Part shown: positions 39,267 to 51,400 of the stretch, piece by piece | How positions within the stretch are numbered: the first letter of the stretch is position 1 | How the letters are laid out: each line of letters begins with the position of its first letter | Source: Ashinkailepas kermadecensis | Lineage: Eukaryota > Arthropoda > Thecostraca > Neolepadidae | Length of the DNA: 64,000 nucleotides | Reading direction: 5' to 3' | NCBI GenBank assembly: GCA_034440615.1 | Contig: JAOTOM010005125.1 | Span: 728,501 to 792,500 of the forward strand | Position numbers and translations under genes: made by a program | The notes under the pieces: generated by a model | The model's input: only the letters and a program-made list of their open reading frames with translations | What the model was told of the DNA's origin: nothing | The model's database searches: none

Positions 39267-39470
39267 CTGCAGCTGGCCGGCGATCTGCACCAGACTCTTC
39301 ACGCCGGGCATGAAGCCGGACACTTCGGCGAAGTTGGAGGAGGCCACCACGTTCTGCACCACCTGCTGCGCCGACGTCAGATCCCCGTACTGCGCGTACT
39401 GTACCAGCTGGTGCAGGCCGGCCGCAGTGGTGTCCGACACCCGGCCGGACCGCAGCAGGTCGTACAGCAC
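39267..39470 (-). CDS. SEC31A: SEC31 last well-supported exon
   Basis: Sixty-eight codons, phase 0-0: VLYDLLRSGRVSDTTAAGLH, QLVQYAQYGDLTSAQQVVQN, then SSNFAEVSGFMPGVKSLVQI and AGQLQ. It corresponds to the final ~68 residues of animal SEC31, which then end after one or two more residues. The acceptor is CCTCAG|GTG and the apparent donor CTGCAG|GTGAGG. If the donor is not used, translation runs through four more 30-residue repeats to a stop at 38820. Both edges have intronic copies. Confidence 0.9.
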
Positions 39471-42400
39471 CTGAGGTCAGGTCAAGTCAGGTCATACAGC
39501 ACCTATCAGCTGGTGGTGGCCGACACCCGGCCAGACCGCAGCAGGTCGTACAGCACCTGAGGTCAGGTCAAGTCAGGTCATACAGCACCTGTCAGCTGGT
39601 GGTGGCCGACACCCGGCCAGACCGCAGCAGGTCGTACAGCACCTGAGGTCAGGTCAGGTCAGGTCATACAGCACCTGTCAGCTGGTGGTGGCCGACACGC
39701 GACTGGACCTCAGCAGGTCGCACAGTACCTGAGGTCAGGTCAGGTCAGGTCATACAGCACCTATCAGCTGGTGGTGGCCGACACGCGACTGGACCTCAGC
39801 AGGTCGCACAGTACCTGAGGTCAGGTCAAGTCAGGTCATACAGCACCTGGTCAGGTCAAGTCAGGTACAGCACCTGGTCACACGCGACTGGACCTCAGCA
39901 GGTCGTACAGCACCTGAGGTCAGGTCAGGTCATACAACACCTGAAGTCAGGTCAGGTCATACAACACCTGAAGTCAGGTTAGGTCAGATCAGGTCGTACA
40001 GCACCTGAGGTCACGTGAGGTCAGGTTATACAGCACCAGCCCAGTCAGGTTATACCATTGCGGTGTGCAGCCTGACCCAAGATTATCATGTCAAGTAACA
40101 CTGATTCTGACAATGTTCTGTTCTGTTCTCTGTACATCTGTCCATGCCCCAGGTATAGCTACATGCCAAGCAATGGGACAATCACCACAATTCAAATTAT
40201 ACACATACTTTCATGTGGCGCCTGCGTGGCCGGGTATCATACACATCGAGGGTGTACCGTACCATTAGCATTATATCAGACGAATTACTAGCCTGAAGCA
40301 TCACCGTGACGCCAAACGACACAAGTCTCCAGAGACAAAGCACGTACTCTGTATGGCCGTACTCTGCACGGCAGGCACTAACTACGTCCAGTCGGCGCTG
40401 GTGACGTCACTACCATTCAGCTGAATGGCCCGGTTATTTGCCCCCCGGCGCGCGGACTGCCGCGGTCACGTGGTCTCTCACGCCGGTTGGTTCACGCAGA
40501 TGAACAGCAGCGACAGCAGTGGGACTCGAACCCACAACCTTTCGACTGGGAGACAGGCACCCTAGCCCCAGACTTGGGTTCCTTTACGACGCATTCAACC
40601 GCTGGGTCACATGGCGTCGCCAACCTCTCACGCCGATTGGTCGCGGGTGGACTCGGTAATGCCGTCGGTCGAGATTCGAACCCATAATCTTGTGATCAAG
40701 AGTCCGACGCTCTATCAACTGAGCTACCGCGGCCCCGTTCAACCCTTCCAGGTGAGGTCATTCGCCTCTAGCTTTGGCCATCAGGGTAGCGTACGGCAAC
40801 AATGCACATCCTAAGAACATCCCTCCGGGACCCCACACATCCCAGCCCCTCCTGTTGGCCTCGGGACCCCACACATCCCAGCCTCTCCTGTTGGCCTCGG
40901 GACCCCACACATCCCAGCCCCTCCTGTTGGCCTCGAGACCCCACACATCCCAGCCTCTCCTGTTGGCCTCGGCACCCCACACATCCCAGCCTCTCCTGTT
41001 GGCCTCGGGACCCCACACATCCCAGCCCCTCCAGTCGGCGACCCAGGGCACGTATAACGCCACCAACCTCCAGTTTGCGCGTGACGTCATCCAGCCTGCG
41101 CTTGATTTGCGGCGTCGGCGCCGCGGCCAGACACGCGTCCCTCAGCCGGTCCAGGCCGGTCTGTAGTGCCTCGTGCTCGGCAGGTACGGGGCCTGTGTAC
41201 AGTGTCGGCCGTGTTACGGCAGGTACGGGGCCTGTGTACAGTGTGGGCCGTGTTACGGCAGGTACGGGGCCTGTGTACAGTGTGGGCCGTGTTACGGCAG
41301 GCACGGGGCCTGTGTACAGTGTGGGCCGTGTTACGAGCGAATTAGTACAAATAAGTGCAATCCTGCATACTATCATGGATCAAGGTCAACACATCTCTCA
41401 CAGGAGGTGACAGCAAGCTTCTATTTTCACTGAAGCCTTGGGGTATCTGAATGCAGGTGGGTTAGTGGAGTCACCGAATTATCTCCCGTTATCGCAGCCG
41501 AGTGCGGGATAACTGGTCACAATCAACGTGTCTAGCAATCGCAATTCACACCGGCCCAACACCACAGCAACGCATTACACGATAGTACTGCGATAGATCA
41601 AACAGCTTTACACAGTTTTACATATTTGACTATATTTGGCCAATTCCAGACAGTTTCATCTGCCAAGAACAACTTTAACCACTAGCACGACCGAAGCCAG
41701 TTCCTCCGGGCTCTGGCCGCCCCGGTCGGGTGCAGACCTCGCGGTGACACTGACCCGACCTGACCTGACCTTTAGGCGCCGGCGGCTCTGGCCGCTGCGG
41801 CGGCGGCGGGGTGGGCGCCGCGGGCGGCTGCTGCGGCTGGAACTGCGCCGCCGCCGCCGCCGCCGGCTGGTACGGCGAGAACTGGCCAGACGGCGGCGGC
41901 GGCACCGCCGGCCCGGCCGCACCGTACGGCTGGCCCGCCATCTGCCGGCCGAGGGACGAGTCACTACTGCGGCCGGCGACCACCAGGGCAGACGACGGCG
42001 GCGGCACCGCCGGCCCGGCCGCACCGTACGGCTGGCCCGCCATCTGCCGGCCGAGGGACGAGTCACTACTGCGGCCGGCGACCACCAGGGCACCGAGCCG
42101 TGGTCCGGCCGCCGGGGGTTGCGGCTGTGAAATGGCGCCAGCATCAGTGAAATGGCGCCAGCATCAACCGAGCGGAGCGGAAAACGGCGCTTCGCCGGCG
42201 GTCACGCGCCAAAAGGCGGCGATCTCGCCTCTCGGGTTCTGCCAGGCACCACCACAGCCGCGTGTTTGGAAAAGGGGCAGGGGAGGTGGTCGAAATTACG
42301 TTCAGTCAGTGGCTGTCAGCCATGGGAAAACAGTTCCACAGTCGGGGCGTCGTCACGTCAGCATCGACTTCCCGTTCTGTGCACGCGATACCCGCCAAAA

Positions 42401-45400
42401 CACAGATGAATGCACGTTACTCCTGCTTCAACGCAGGTGAATGCACGTTACTGCCCCCACCGCATAAATACACTACAAACCCGCAAGTTACACCGTAATA
42501 ACCGCCAGCTTAGCTGCAATACCCGCCAGTTGAGCAGCAGTACCCGCCATTTCTGTCCGGCCCGGCCGTTTACCCGCCAGTTGAGCAGCAGTACCCGCCA
42601 TTTCTGTCCGGCCCGGCCGTTTACCCGCCAGTTGAGCAGCAGTACCCGCGATTTCTGCCGGCCCGGCCGTTTACCCGCCAGTTGAGCAGCAGTACCCGCC
42701 ATTTCCGCCGGCCCGGCCGTTTACCCGCCACCCCCGGCCGTTTACCGGCCAGTTGAGCAGCAGTACCCGCCATTTCGGCCGGCCCGGCCGTTTACCCGCC
42801 ACCACCGGCCACTCACGCCGTACTGCTGGCCGGCGGCGGGCATCATGTCGGCCGGGTTGTAGATGGGCTGCGTGACGGCCGTCAGTGGAGACGCGGCCGC
42901 CGCCGCTGCCGCTGCTGCCGCCTGTCAACACCACAGACGCCGAGTCAGCCGGCAACCGTGGCGGTGCTGGTGGTCAAGGTGATGGTGGTGGTGGTCGTCA
43001 AGGTGATGGTGGTGGTGGTGGTCGTCAAGGTGATGATGGTGGTGGTGGTCAACATGATGGTGGTGGTCAAGTAAGGTGGTCGTCAAGGTGATGGTGGTGG
43101 TGGTCAAGTAGGGTGGTCGTCAAGGTGATGGTGGTGGTGGTTTTTGTATTGACGACGCGTCAACCAGTTTGGGTCACACAACATCGCCGAGCTCTCCCGT
43201 TGACCGGCCACCGGCGAAGAGTGGCCGCAGGTGGGACTCGAGCACAGACCTGCCCGCCTTCCTGCGCGAGGGCGTCAGTGCCGAGGGTTACCCACCTTCC
43301 TACGTGAGGGCGTCAGTCCCGAGGGTTACCCACCTTCCTACGTGAGGGCGTCAGTGCCGAGGGTTACCCACCTTCCTAGTGAGGGCGTCAGTGCCGAGGG
43401 TTACCCGCCTTCCTCCAGGACGCCTTCAGTGCCGAGGGTTACCCACCTTCCTGGATGACGCCTTCAGCGGCGGCGGGTCGTTCCAACCGTGCCCGCTGTT
43501 GACGGCCGGCTGCTGAGGCAGGCTCGGCGGTACTGGCGCGCCGTAGTCGGCAGCCGCTGGGGACGACAGATCCACAGCTGATCCACGACAGATCTACAGC
43601 TGATCCACGACAGATCCACAGGTGATCCACGACAGATATACAGCTGATCCACCACATATCTACAGCTGATCCACGGCAGATTCTGGATAGCATGGTGGGA
43701 CAGTATGGCTGGTATGATGGGACAGTATGGCTGGTATGATGGGACAGTATGGCTGGTATGATGGGACAGTATGGCTGATATGATGGGACAGTATGACCAG
43801 TATGATGGGAGCAGCATAGCCCCACCACATTGCGGCTCACGGCCGTGTGAATTGTGACCGGAGACGCACTGACCTGGCGGCTGAGGTGTGAAGGCGCTCA
43901 CAGCAGGCTGAGGCGTGAAGGTGCTCACAGCGGGCTGAGGCGTGAAGGTGCTCACAGCGGGCTGTGGTGCGAAGGTGCTCACAGAAGGCTGTGGTGCGAA
44001 GGTGCTCACAGAAGGCTGCTGTGCCGGTGTGAAAGTGCTCACGGTTGGCTGATTTGGCTGCATGTACTGACCCATGGAGCTGAAAACAGACAAATACAGA
44101 TGAACTATAGGCAAATACAGCTGAAAATATGCAAATACAGCTGCAATAGAGCTTCAAACAGACAAATACCGATTAACTATAGAAAAAAAAAGGGGAAAAT
44201 TTTTTTAAAAAAAAAAAAAAAAGGGGAAAATTTTTTAAAAAAAAAAAAAAAAAAAAAAAATATAAAAAAAACAATTATAGAGCTTCAAACAGACAAATAC
44301 AGATTAACCATAGGCAAATACAGCTGTAATATAGCTTCAAACAGACAAATACCGATTAACTATAGACAAATACAGCGGTAATATTGCTTTTGAAACAGAC
44401 AAATACAGGTAAATACATATTAAATATAGTCAAATACAGCTTTTATAGAGCTTCAAACAGACAAATACAGATTAGCCATAGGCAAATACAGCTGTAATAT
44501 AGCTTCAAATAGACAAATACAGATTAGATATAGACAAACTCATCTGTAATGCAAACATGCACAGACAAAGCGAATATCACCTGACCTGACCTGGTCTACA
44601 ACGACCTGTGTGACCTCTCGCCTGAGATCAGGGTCGTATGCGCCGGTGCTGCCACCTGTGCGTACACTCGATAACTACCCGGCGGCGCCGGTCGGGTCAG
44701 ACCGACACCCCCTCAGAGGCCGCACGGTCAGGTCTGGCCGCACCGACCCAGATCAACGCAGTCTCACATCGATACCAGATTACTCAGCTGGCTATTTTTG
44801 GTCTTACAGCGCGCCAACCGAACTTGGTCACTTGGCGCCAAAATGACATATGGCGGCAACAGCCAAACAACACAGCATTGCGGTTAAACGCCTGCAGAAT
44901 CTGCCCTCCTTCCTTCGCCAATTATCCTTTCTCGCTTCTGTCGTCACTGGCCGTACGCCCACCCACACCTGGCGACGCCTCTGCCGCGCTTCAGGCGCCC
45001 CTGGCGACGCCTCTGCCCACGACCGATGGTCCACTGGTCCGATGGACCGATGGAGACCGATGGTGTGCTCGTCTATCACCTCCACCGGGCACCGAAAACT
45101 GTCTCACGCTCGTGGTTTTGGAGAGTGGAAAATTGGTGGCGCAAGATAAAGCACGGCAAATATTCAGCAAGAATATTTCGATAGGATTAAGAACGTCGTG
45201 CTACACATGTGGGTGGCCTTGTAAACTGCCAGGGTAAGCCAGTGATGCCTTACTGGTTGGTGCAACACTATTGCAAGTTTTGTTAACATTTTGGGCAATC
45301 CGACATTTGAAGGTGGGAGTGAAAAATAAGTTGTGATAGTGAGAGCCCGACCATGAGAGCATTCTCACCTGGACACCACCTCCACCAGCGCCAGACAACC

Positions 45401-48400
45401 CCTGGCATCGCCCCTCACCGCAGCCCGTCTCACCTGGACACCACCTCCACCAGCGCCAGACAACCCCTGACATCGCCCCTCACCGCAGCCCGTCTCACCT
45501 GGACACCACCTCCACCAGCGCCAGACAACCCCTGACATCGCCCCTCACCGCAGCCCGTCTCACCTGGACACCACCTCCACCAGACAACCCCTGACATCGC
45601 CCCTCACCGCAGCCCGTCTCACCTGGACACCACCTCCACCAGACAACCCCTGACATCGCCCCTCACCGCAGCCCGTCTCACCTGGACACCACCTCCACCA
45701 GCACCAGACAAACCCTGACATCGCCCCTCACCGCAGCCCGTCTCACCTGGACACCACCTCCACCAGCGCCAGACAACCCCTGACATCGCCCCTCACCGCA
45801 GCCCGTCTCACCTGGACACCACCTCCACCGCACCAGACAAACCCCGACATCGCCTCACCGCGCCCGTCTCACCTGGACACCACCTCCACCAGACAACCCC
45901 CGACATCGCCCCTCACCGCAGCCCGTCTCACCTGGACACCACCTCCACCAACACCCTGACATCGCCCTCCCCGCCCGCCGGAAACCTCACCCAGCCCGTC
46001 TCACCTGGACACCACCCCCCAACAACCCCTGACATCCCTCACCGCAGCCCGTCTCACCTGGACACCACCTCCACCAGACAACCCCCGACATCGCCCCTCA
46101 CCGCAGCCCGTCTCACCTGGACACCACCTCCACCAGACAACCCCTGACATCGCCCCTCACCGCAGCCCGTCTCACCTGGACACCACCTCCACCAGACAAC
46201 CCCCGACATCGCCCCTCACCGCAGCCCGTCTCACCTGGACACCACCTCCACCAGACAACCCCCGACATCGCCCCTCACCGCAGCCCGTCTCACCTGGACA
46301 CCACCTCCACCAGACAACCCCTGACATCGCCCCTCACCGCAGCCCGTCTCACCTGGACACCACCTCCACCAGACAACCCCTGACATCGCCCCTCACCGCA
46401 GCCCGTCTCACCTGGACACCACCTCCACCAGCACCAGACAAACCCTGACATCGCCCCTCACCGCAGCCCGTCTCACCTGGACACCACCTCCACCAGACAA
46501 CCCCTGACATCGCCCCTCACCGCAGCCCGTCTCACCTGGACACCACCTCCACCAGCACCAGACAAACCCTGACATCGCCCCTCACCGCAGCCCGTCTCAC
46601 CTGGACACCACCTCCACCAGACAACCCCTGACATCGCCCCTCACCGCAGCCCGTCTCACCTGGACACCACCTCCACCAGCACCAGACAAACCCTGACATC
46701 GCCCCTCACCGCAGCCCGTCTCACCTGGACACCACCTCCACCAGCGCCAGACAACCCCTGACATCGCCCCTCACCGCAGCCCGCCTCACCTGGCACCTCC
46801 GTAGCCCTGACCTCCATAGCCGCCGGCCACGGTCGGGTCGGTGGCGTACAGCCGCCGGCCGCCCACACGGTAGCCGGAGGTCCCGCCGGCCGCTCCGTCG
46901 GCTGCAGCTGCCGGCAGAGCAGCTGCAGCTGCCGGCGGAACAGCTGCCGCTGGTGCCTGCAACCAGCACACTCAGCGTGGGGCGTGGCTGGTGCTGCGCC
47001 AGCATTCACGGCAGCAGATGGCGAGGCATTGGAGGTAGTATATTTAGCCAACACTTAAGGCATTAGAGAGTATGGTAGATGGTGAAACATTTAAGGTAGT
47101 AACATAGCCGACATTGAAGGCAGTAAATGGTAGAACATTTAAGGTAGTATATTTATCCAACATTGAAGGCAGTAAATGGTAGAACATAGGTAGTAGATTT
47201 AGCTAACATTGAAGGCAGTAGATATTAGAACATTTAAGGTAGCATATTTATCCAACAGTGAAGGCAGTAGATGGTAGAACATTTAAGGTAGTATATTTAG
47301 CCAACATTGAAGGCAGTAGATAGTAGAACATTTAAGGTAGTAGATATAGCCAACAGTGAAGGCAGTAGATGGTAGAACATCTAAGGAAGTAGATTTAGCC
47401 AGCATTCAAGGCAGTAGATAGCAAGGTAGTAGATAGAACATCTAAGGTGGCACCAACGTTTAAGGTCGTCATTACTGATTACAATGATAAGCATACTTGC
47501 GACGCTAGTTGGTTGGTTATTGATTTTACGACACGTCGACCGTTGAGTCATGTAGCGTCGCCAATCTCTCACGCCGATTGGTCGCGGGCGAAGAGTAGCG
47601 ACAGGTGAGGCTCGAACCCACAACCTTTCGATTGTGAGACGAGCATCTTACCCCTAGACCACTCGTCCCCTACTTGCGACGCTAGGATGTGACGATATGT
47701 ATGTTAAAAATAAAGGTGGTCGCCCATATATCATCATTCAACTCACATCATACCCTGGCGCTCTTTGCTAAACACCAAATGTCATGACAAAAATATGTTG
47801 AATACTATTCGACTATTCATATTGCATTGTCAGCACCACACAGTTCTCATCAGGTATCAGCCACCTACAACAAACAGCCAAAGAGTTTGGGAAGAGCATT
47901 GCAAACATTTCAGTAAGTGCATAGCATATATAACATATAGAATGTGCATTTTACGTTCGCTCCATGACGAGTCATAGATATTGGGCGAGACATCACTCAG
48001 CGGTCATGTACCACCAATTTCACGCTTCTCAGCTTCCATGGCAAAAACGCCCCAGCAAATGAACTAAACATTAACCCAGACGCAAGCTTCATTTCAGTGG
48101 GAAAGATGGTCTGAGGTACCGAGTGAATCAGAGTACAATCATAACTGGCCTCGTGCACAGGGGTCGGAGCGGGGGTACCACGTGGGATACGGTAGAGGTG
48201 GGACCAACCTGAACCCACGCGGTCAGCGGCTACCGGAACGCCGGCCAGGCCCCACAGACGAGCGGTGGGTGTCAGGGAGACGGGGCCCCACAGACGAGCG
48301 GTGGGTGTCAGGGAGACGGGGCCCCACAGACGAGCGGCGGGTGTCAGGGAGACGGGGCCCCACAGACGAGCGGTGGGTGTCAGGGAGACGGGGCCCCACA

Positions 48401-51400
48401 GACGAGCGGTGGGTGTCAGGGAGACGGGGCCCCACAGACGAGCGGTGGGTGTCAGGGAGACGGGGCCCCACAGACGAGCGGCGGGTGTCAGGGAGACGGG
48501 GCCCCACAGACGAGCGGTGGGTGTCAGGGAGACGGGGCCCCACAGACGAGCGGTGGGTGTCAGGGAGACGGGGCCCCACAGACGAGCGGTGGGTGTCAGG
48601 GAGACGGGGCCCCACAGACGAGCGGTGGGTGTCAGGGAGACGGGGCCCCACAGACGAGCGGTGGGTGTCAGGGAGACGGGGCCCCACAGACGAGCGGCGG
48701 GTGTCAGGGAGACGGGGCCCCACAGACGAGCGGTGGGTGTCAGGGAGACGGGGCCCCACAGACGAGCGGTGGGTGTCAGGGGAGACGGGGCCCCACAGAC
48801 GAGCGGTGGGTGTCAGGGAGACGGGGCCCCACAGACGAGCGGTGGGTGTCAGGGAGACGGGGCCCCACAGACGAGCGGTGGGTGTCAGGGAGACGGGGCC
48901 CCACAGACGAGCGGTGGGTGTCAGGGAGACGGGGCCCCACAGACGAGCGGTGGGTGTCAGGGAGACGGGGCCCCACAGACGAGCGGTGGGTGTCAGGGAG
49001 ACGGGGCCCCACAGACGAGCGGTGGGTGTCAGCGGGGAGGGAGACGGGGCCCCACAGACGAGCGGTGGGTGTCAGGGAGACGGGGCCCCACAGACGAGCG
49101 GTGGGTGTCAGGGAGACGGGGCCCCACAGACGAGCGGTGGGTGTCAGGGAGACGGGGCCCCACAGACGAGCGGTGGGTGTCAGGGAGACGGGGCCCCACA
49201 GACGAGCGGTGGGTGTCAGGAGACGGGGCCCCACAGACGAGCGGTGGGTGTCAGGGAGACGGGGCCCCACAGACGAGCGGTGGGTGTCAGGGAGACGGGG
49301 CCCCACAGACGAGCGGTGGGTGTCAGGGAGACGGGGCCCCACAGACGAGCGGTGGGTGTCAGGGAGACGGGGCCCCACAGACGAGCGGTGGGTGTCAGGG
49401 AGACGGGGCCCCACAGACGAGCGGTGGGTGTCAGGGAGACGGGGCCCCACAGACGAGCGGTGGGTGTCAGGGAGACGGGGCCCCACAGACGAGCGGTGGG
49501 TGTCAGGAGACGGGGCCCCACAGACGAGCGGTGGGTGTCAGGGAGACGGGGCCCCACAGACGAGCGGTGGGTGTCAGGGAGACGGGGCCCCACAGACGAG
49601 CGGTGGGTGTCAGGGAGACGGGGCCCCACAGACGAGCGGTGGGTGTCAGGGAGACGGGGCCCCACAGACGAGCGCGGTGGGTGTCAGGGAGACGGGGCCC
49701 CACAGACGAGCGGTGGGTGTCAACGGCGGTTACAGAGCAGTGGGGGGCCCCACAGACGAGCGGTGGGTGTCAGGGAGACGGGGCCCCACAGACGAGCGGT
49801 GGGTGTCAGGGAGACGGGGCCCCACAGACGAGCGGTGGGTGTCAGGGAGACGGGGCCCCACAGACGAGCGGTGGGTGTCAGGGAGACGGGGCCCCACAGA
49901 CGAGCGGCGGGTGTCAGGGAGACGGGGCCCCACAGACGAGCGGCGGGTGTCAGGGAGACGGGGCCCCACAGACGAGCGGTGGGTGTCGGGAGACGGGGCC
50001 CACAGACGAGCGGTGGGTGTCAACGGGCCACCGAGCGGTGGGTGTCGGAGACGGGCCACAGACGACGGTGGGTGTCGACGAAGACGAGCGGTGGTGCCAG
50101 AGACGGGGCCCCGACAGCGGTGGTGTCAGAGACGGGGCCCCAAGACGAGCGGTGGGTGTGGGCGCCACAGCGAGCGGCGGGTGGCAGGGACACGGGTGCC
50201 CCCAGACGAGCGATGGTGTCAACCGCGGCCACCACAGGCGCGGAACAGTCAGACGGCTACCAGGGTCAGCTGGTGTCAGTTGGGGTCAGTTGGGGTCAGC
50301 TGGAGTCAACTGGGACCATTTGGGGTCAGTTGGAGTCAGTTGTGGACAGCTGGTGTCAGTTGGGGTCAGCTGGGATCATTTGGGGGTCAGTTGGGGTCAG
50401 CTGGTGTCAGCTGGGGTTAGATGACGGCTCAGGGTGGCCATGGGCACCATGCGCACGTTTTACATACATTAATTTAATGGCTATGGCAAGGAGGCTATGG
50501 CTATGGCAAGGAGGCATGCTGTACTATTCCTATTGCCGCCATTTTACATTCCTACCTCACTCATCAAATCCGAAAATAAAACCTCCGAATGAGGATGCTG
50601 AGGGAAAGTTAAGGGTGGTCGGAAGCAGAGGAATGGCCCAAGGTGGTCAGGTGTGGTCAGGGACGGTCAGGTGTGTTCAGGGACAGTCAGAGGTGGTCAG
50701 GGGTGGTAAGAAGTGATGAGGTGTATGTTATGCGTGGGAGTCTACGATTTCTGGTTCGCGTCTGTGAGGAGCGCACGTCCGAACACACAGGCTGTTGCCG
50801 AGTCACTCCATTGGTATATGCCCGGGTTGGCTCACCGGACCTAATCCCGGGTGGGCGGCCGGGTCATGGCCGCACACTGCCTGAGGGTAGAGGTGCCAAG
50901 TCTGGTAAGACTGGCACCAACTATGCGTGTGATGCCAAATGGCCCACACCACACCATCTCCCCCTCCAAGATGCAAACATCTATGTGAGTGCGTCTGACA
51001 AGGAACGAAAAACACGAGCATGTGTGCAAAATAAAAAGTAGTTCATCTGATGCAACGAGAATGTGGAGATCTGAAAGTAAACCACAGACGAAAAAAAAGC
51101 ATAGCAAAACAAACTATCCCCATCAGTACTTCAGTGCCCTAGAACGGCACCGGCACTCCGTTCACTCTCACAGCTTGCAACGAACAGTGTTGACACAAAT
51201 CGAGGGAATCACTGAAAGTTCACGCACAAACAGTTCATTGAGTGTTCCTAGCATCACTACAAGTCCATGAGAGTGGTTAGATATAACGGTATCTGGTGTC
51301 TCCCCAGCTGATTGTCAGCTGTTTCGTCTTCTGCCGTTGCCGCGTGCTGCGCCTGGGTACAGGGTCCGCATCTCCAGCAGCGCCATCTATATCGCCGGCA

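Noticed and set aside
40660..40737. Functional tRNA-Lys gene
   Set aside because: The D stem and B box are good, but anticodon, T and acceptor stems are mismatched and it is fused to a SINE body shared with other loci.
48176..48260. Possible extra SEC31 exon at the edge of the 36-bp array
   Set aside because: A minus-strand frame with a GTTGGT donor can be drawn, but there is no conserved sequence or needed phase; the flanking exons already join in phase 0.
48182..50716. ORFs of 844, 719 and 536 aa
   Set aside because: Same explanation: a 36-bp array with stop-free units in overlapping frames.
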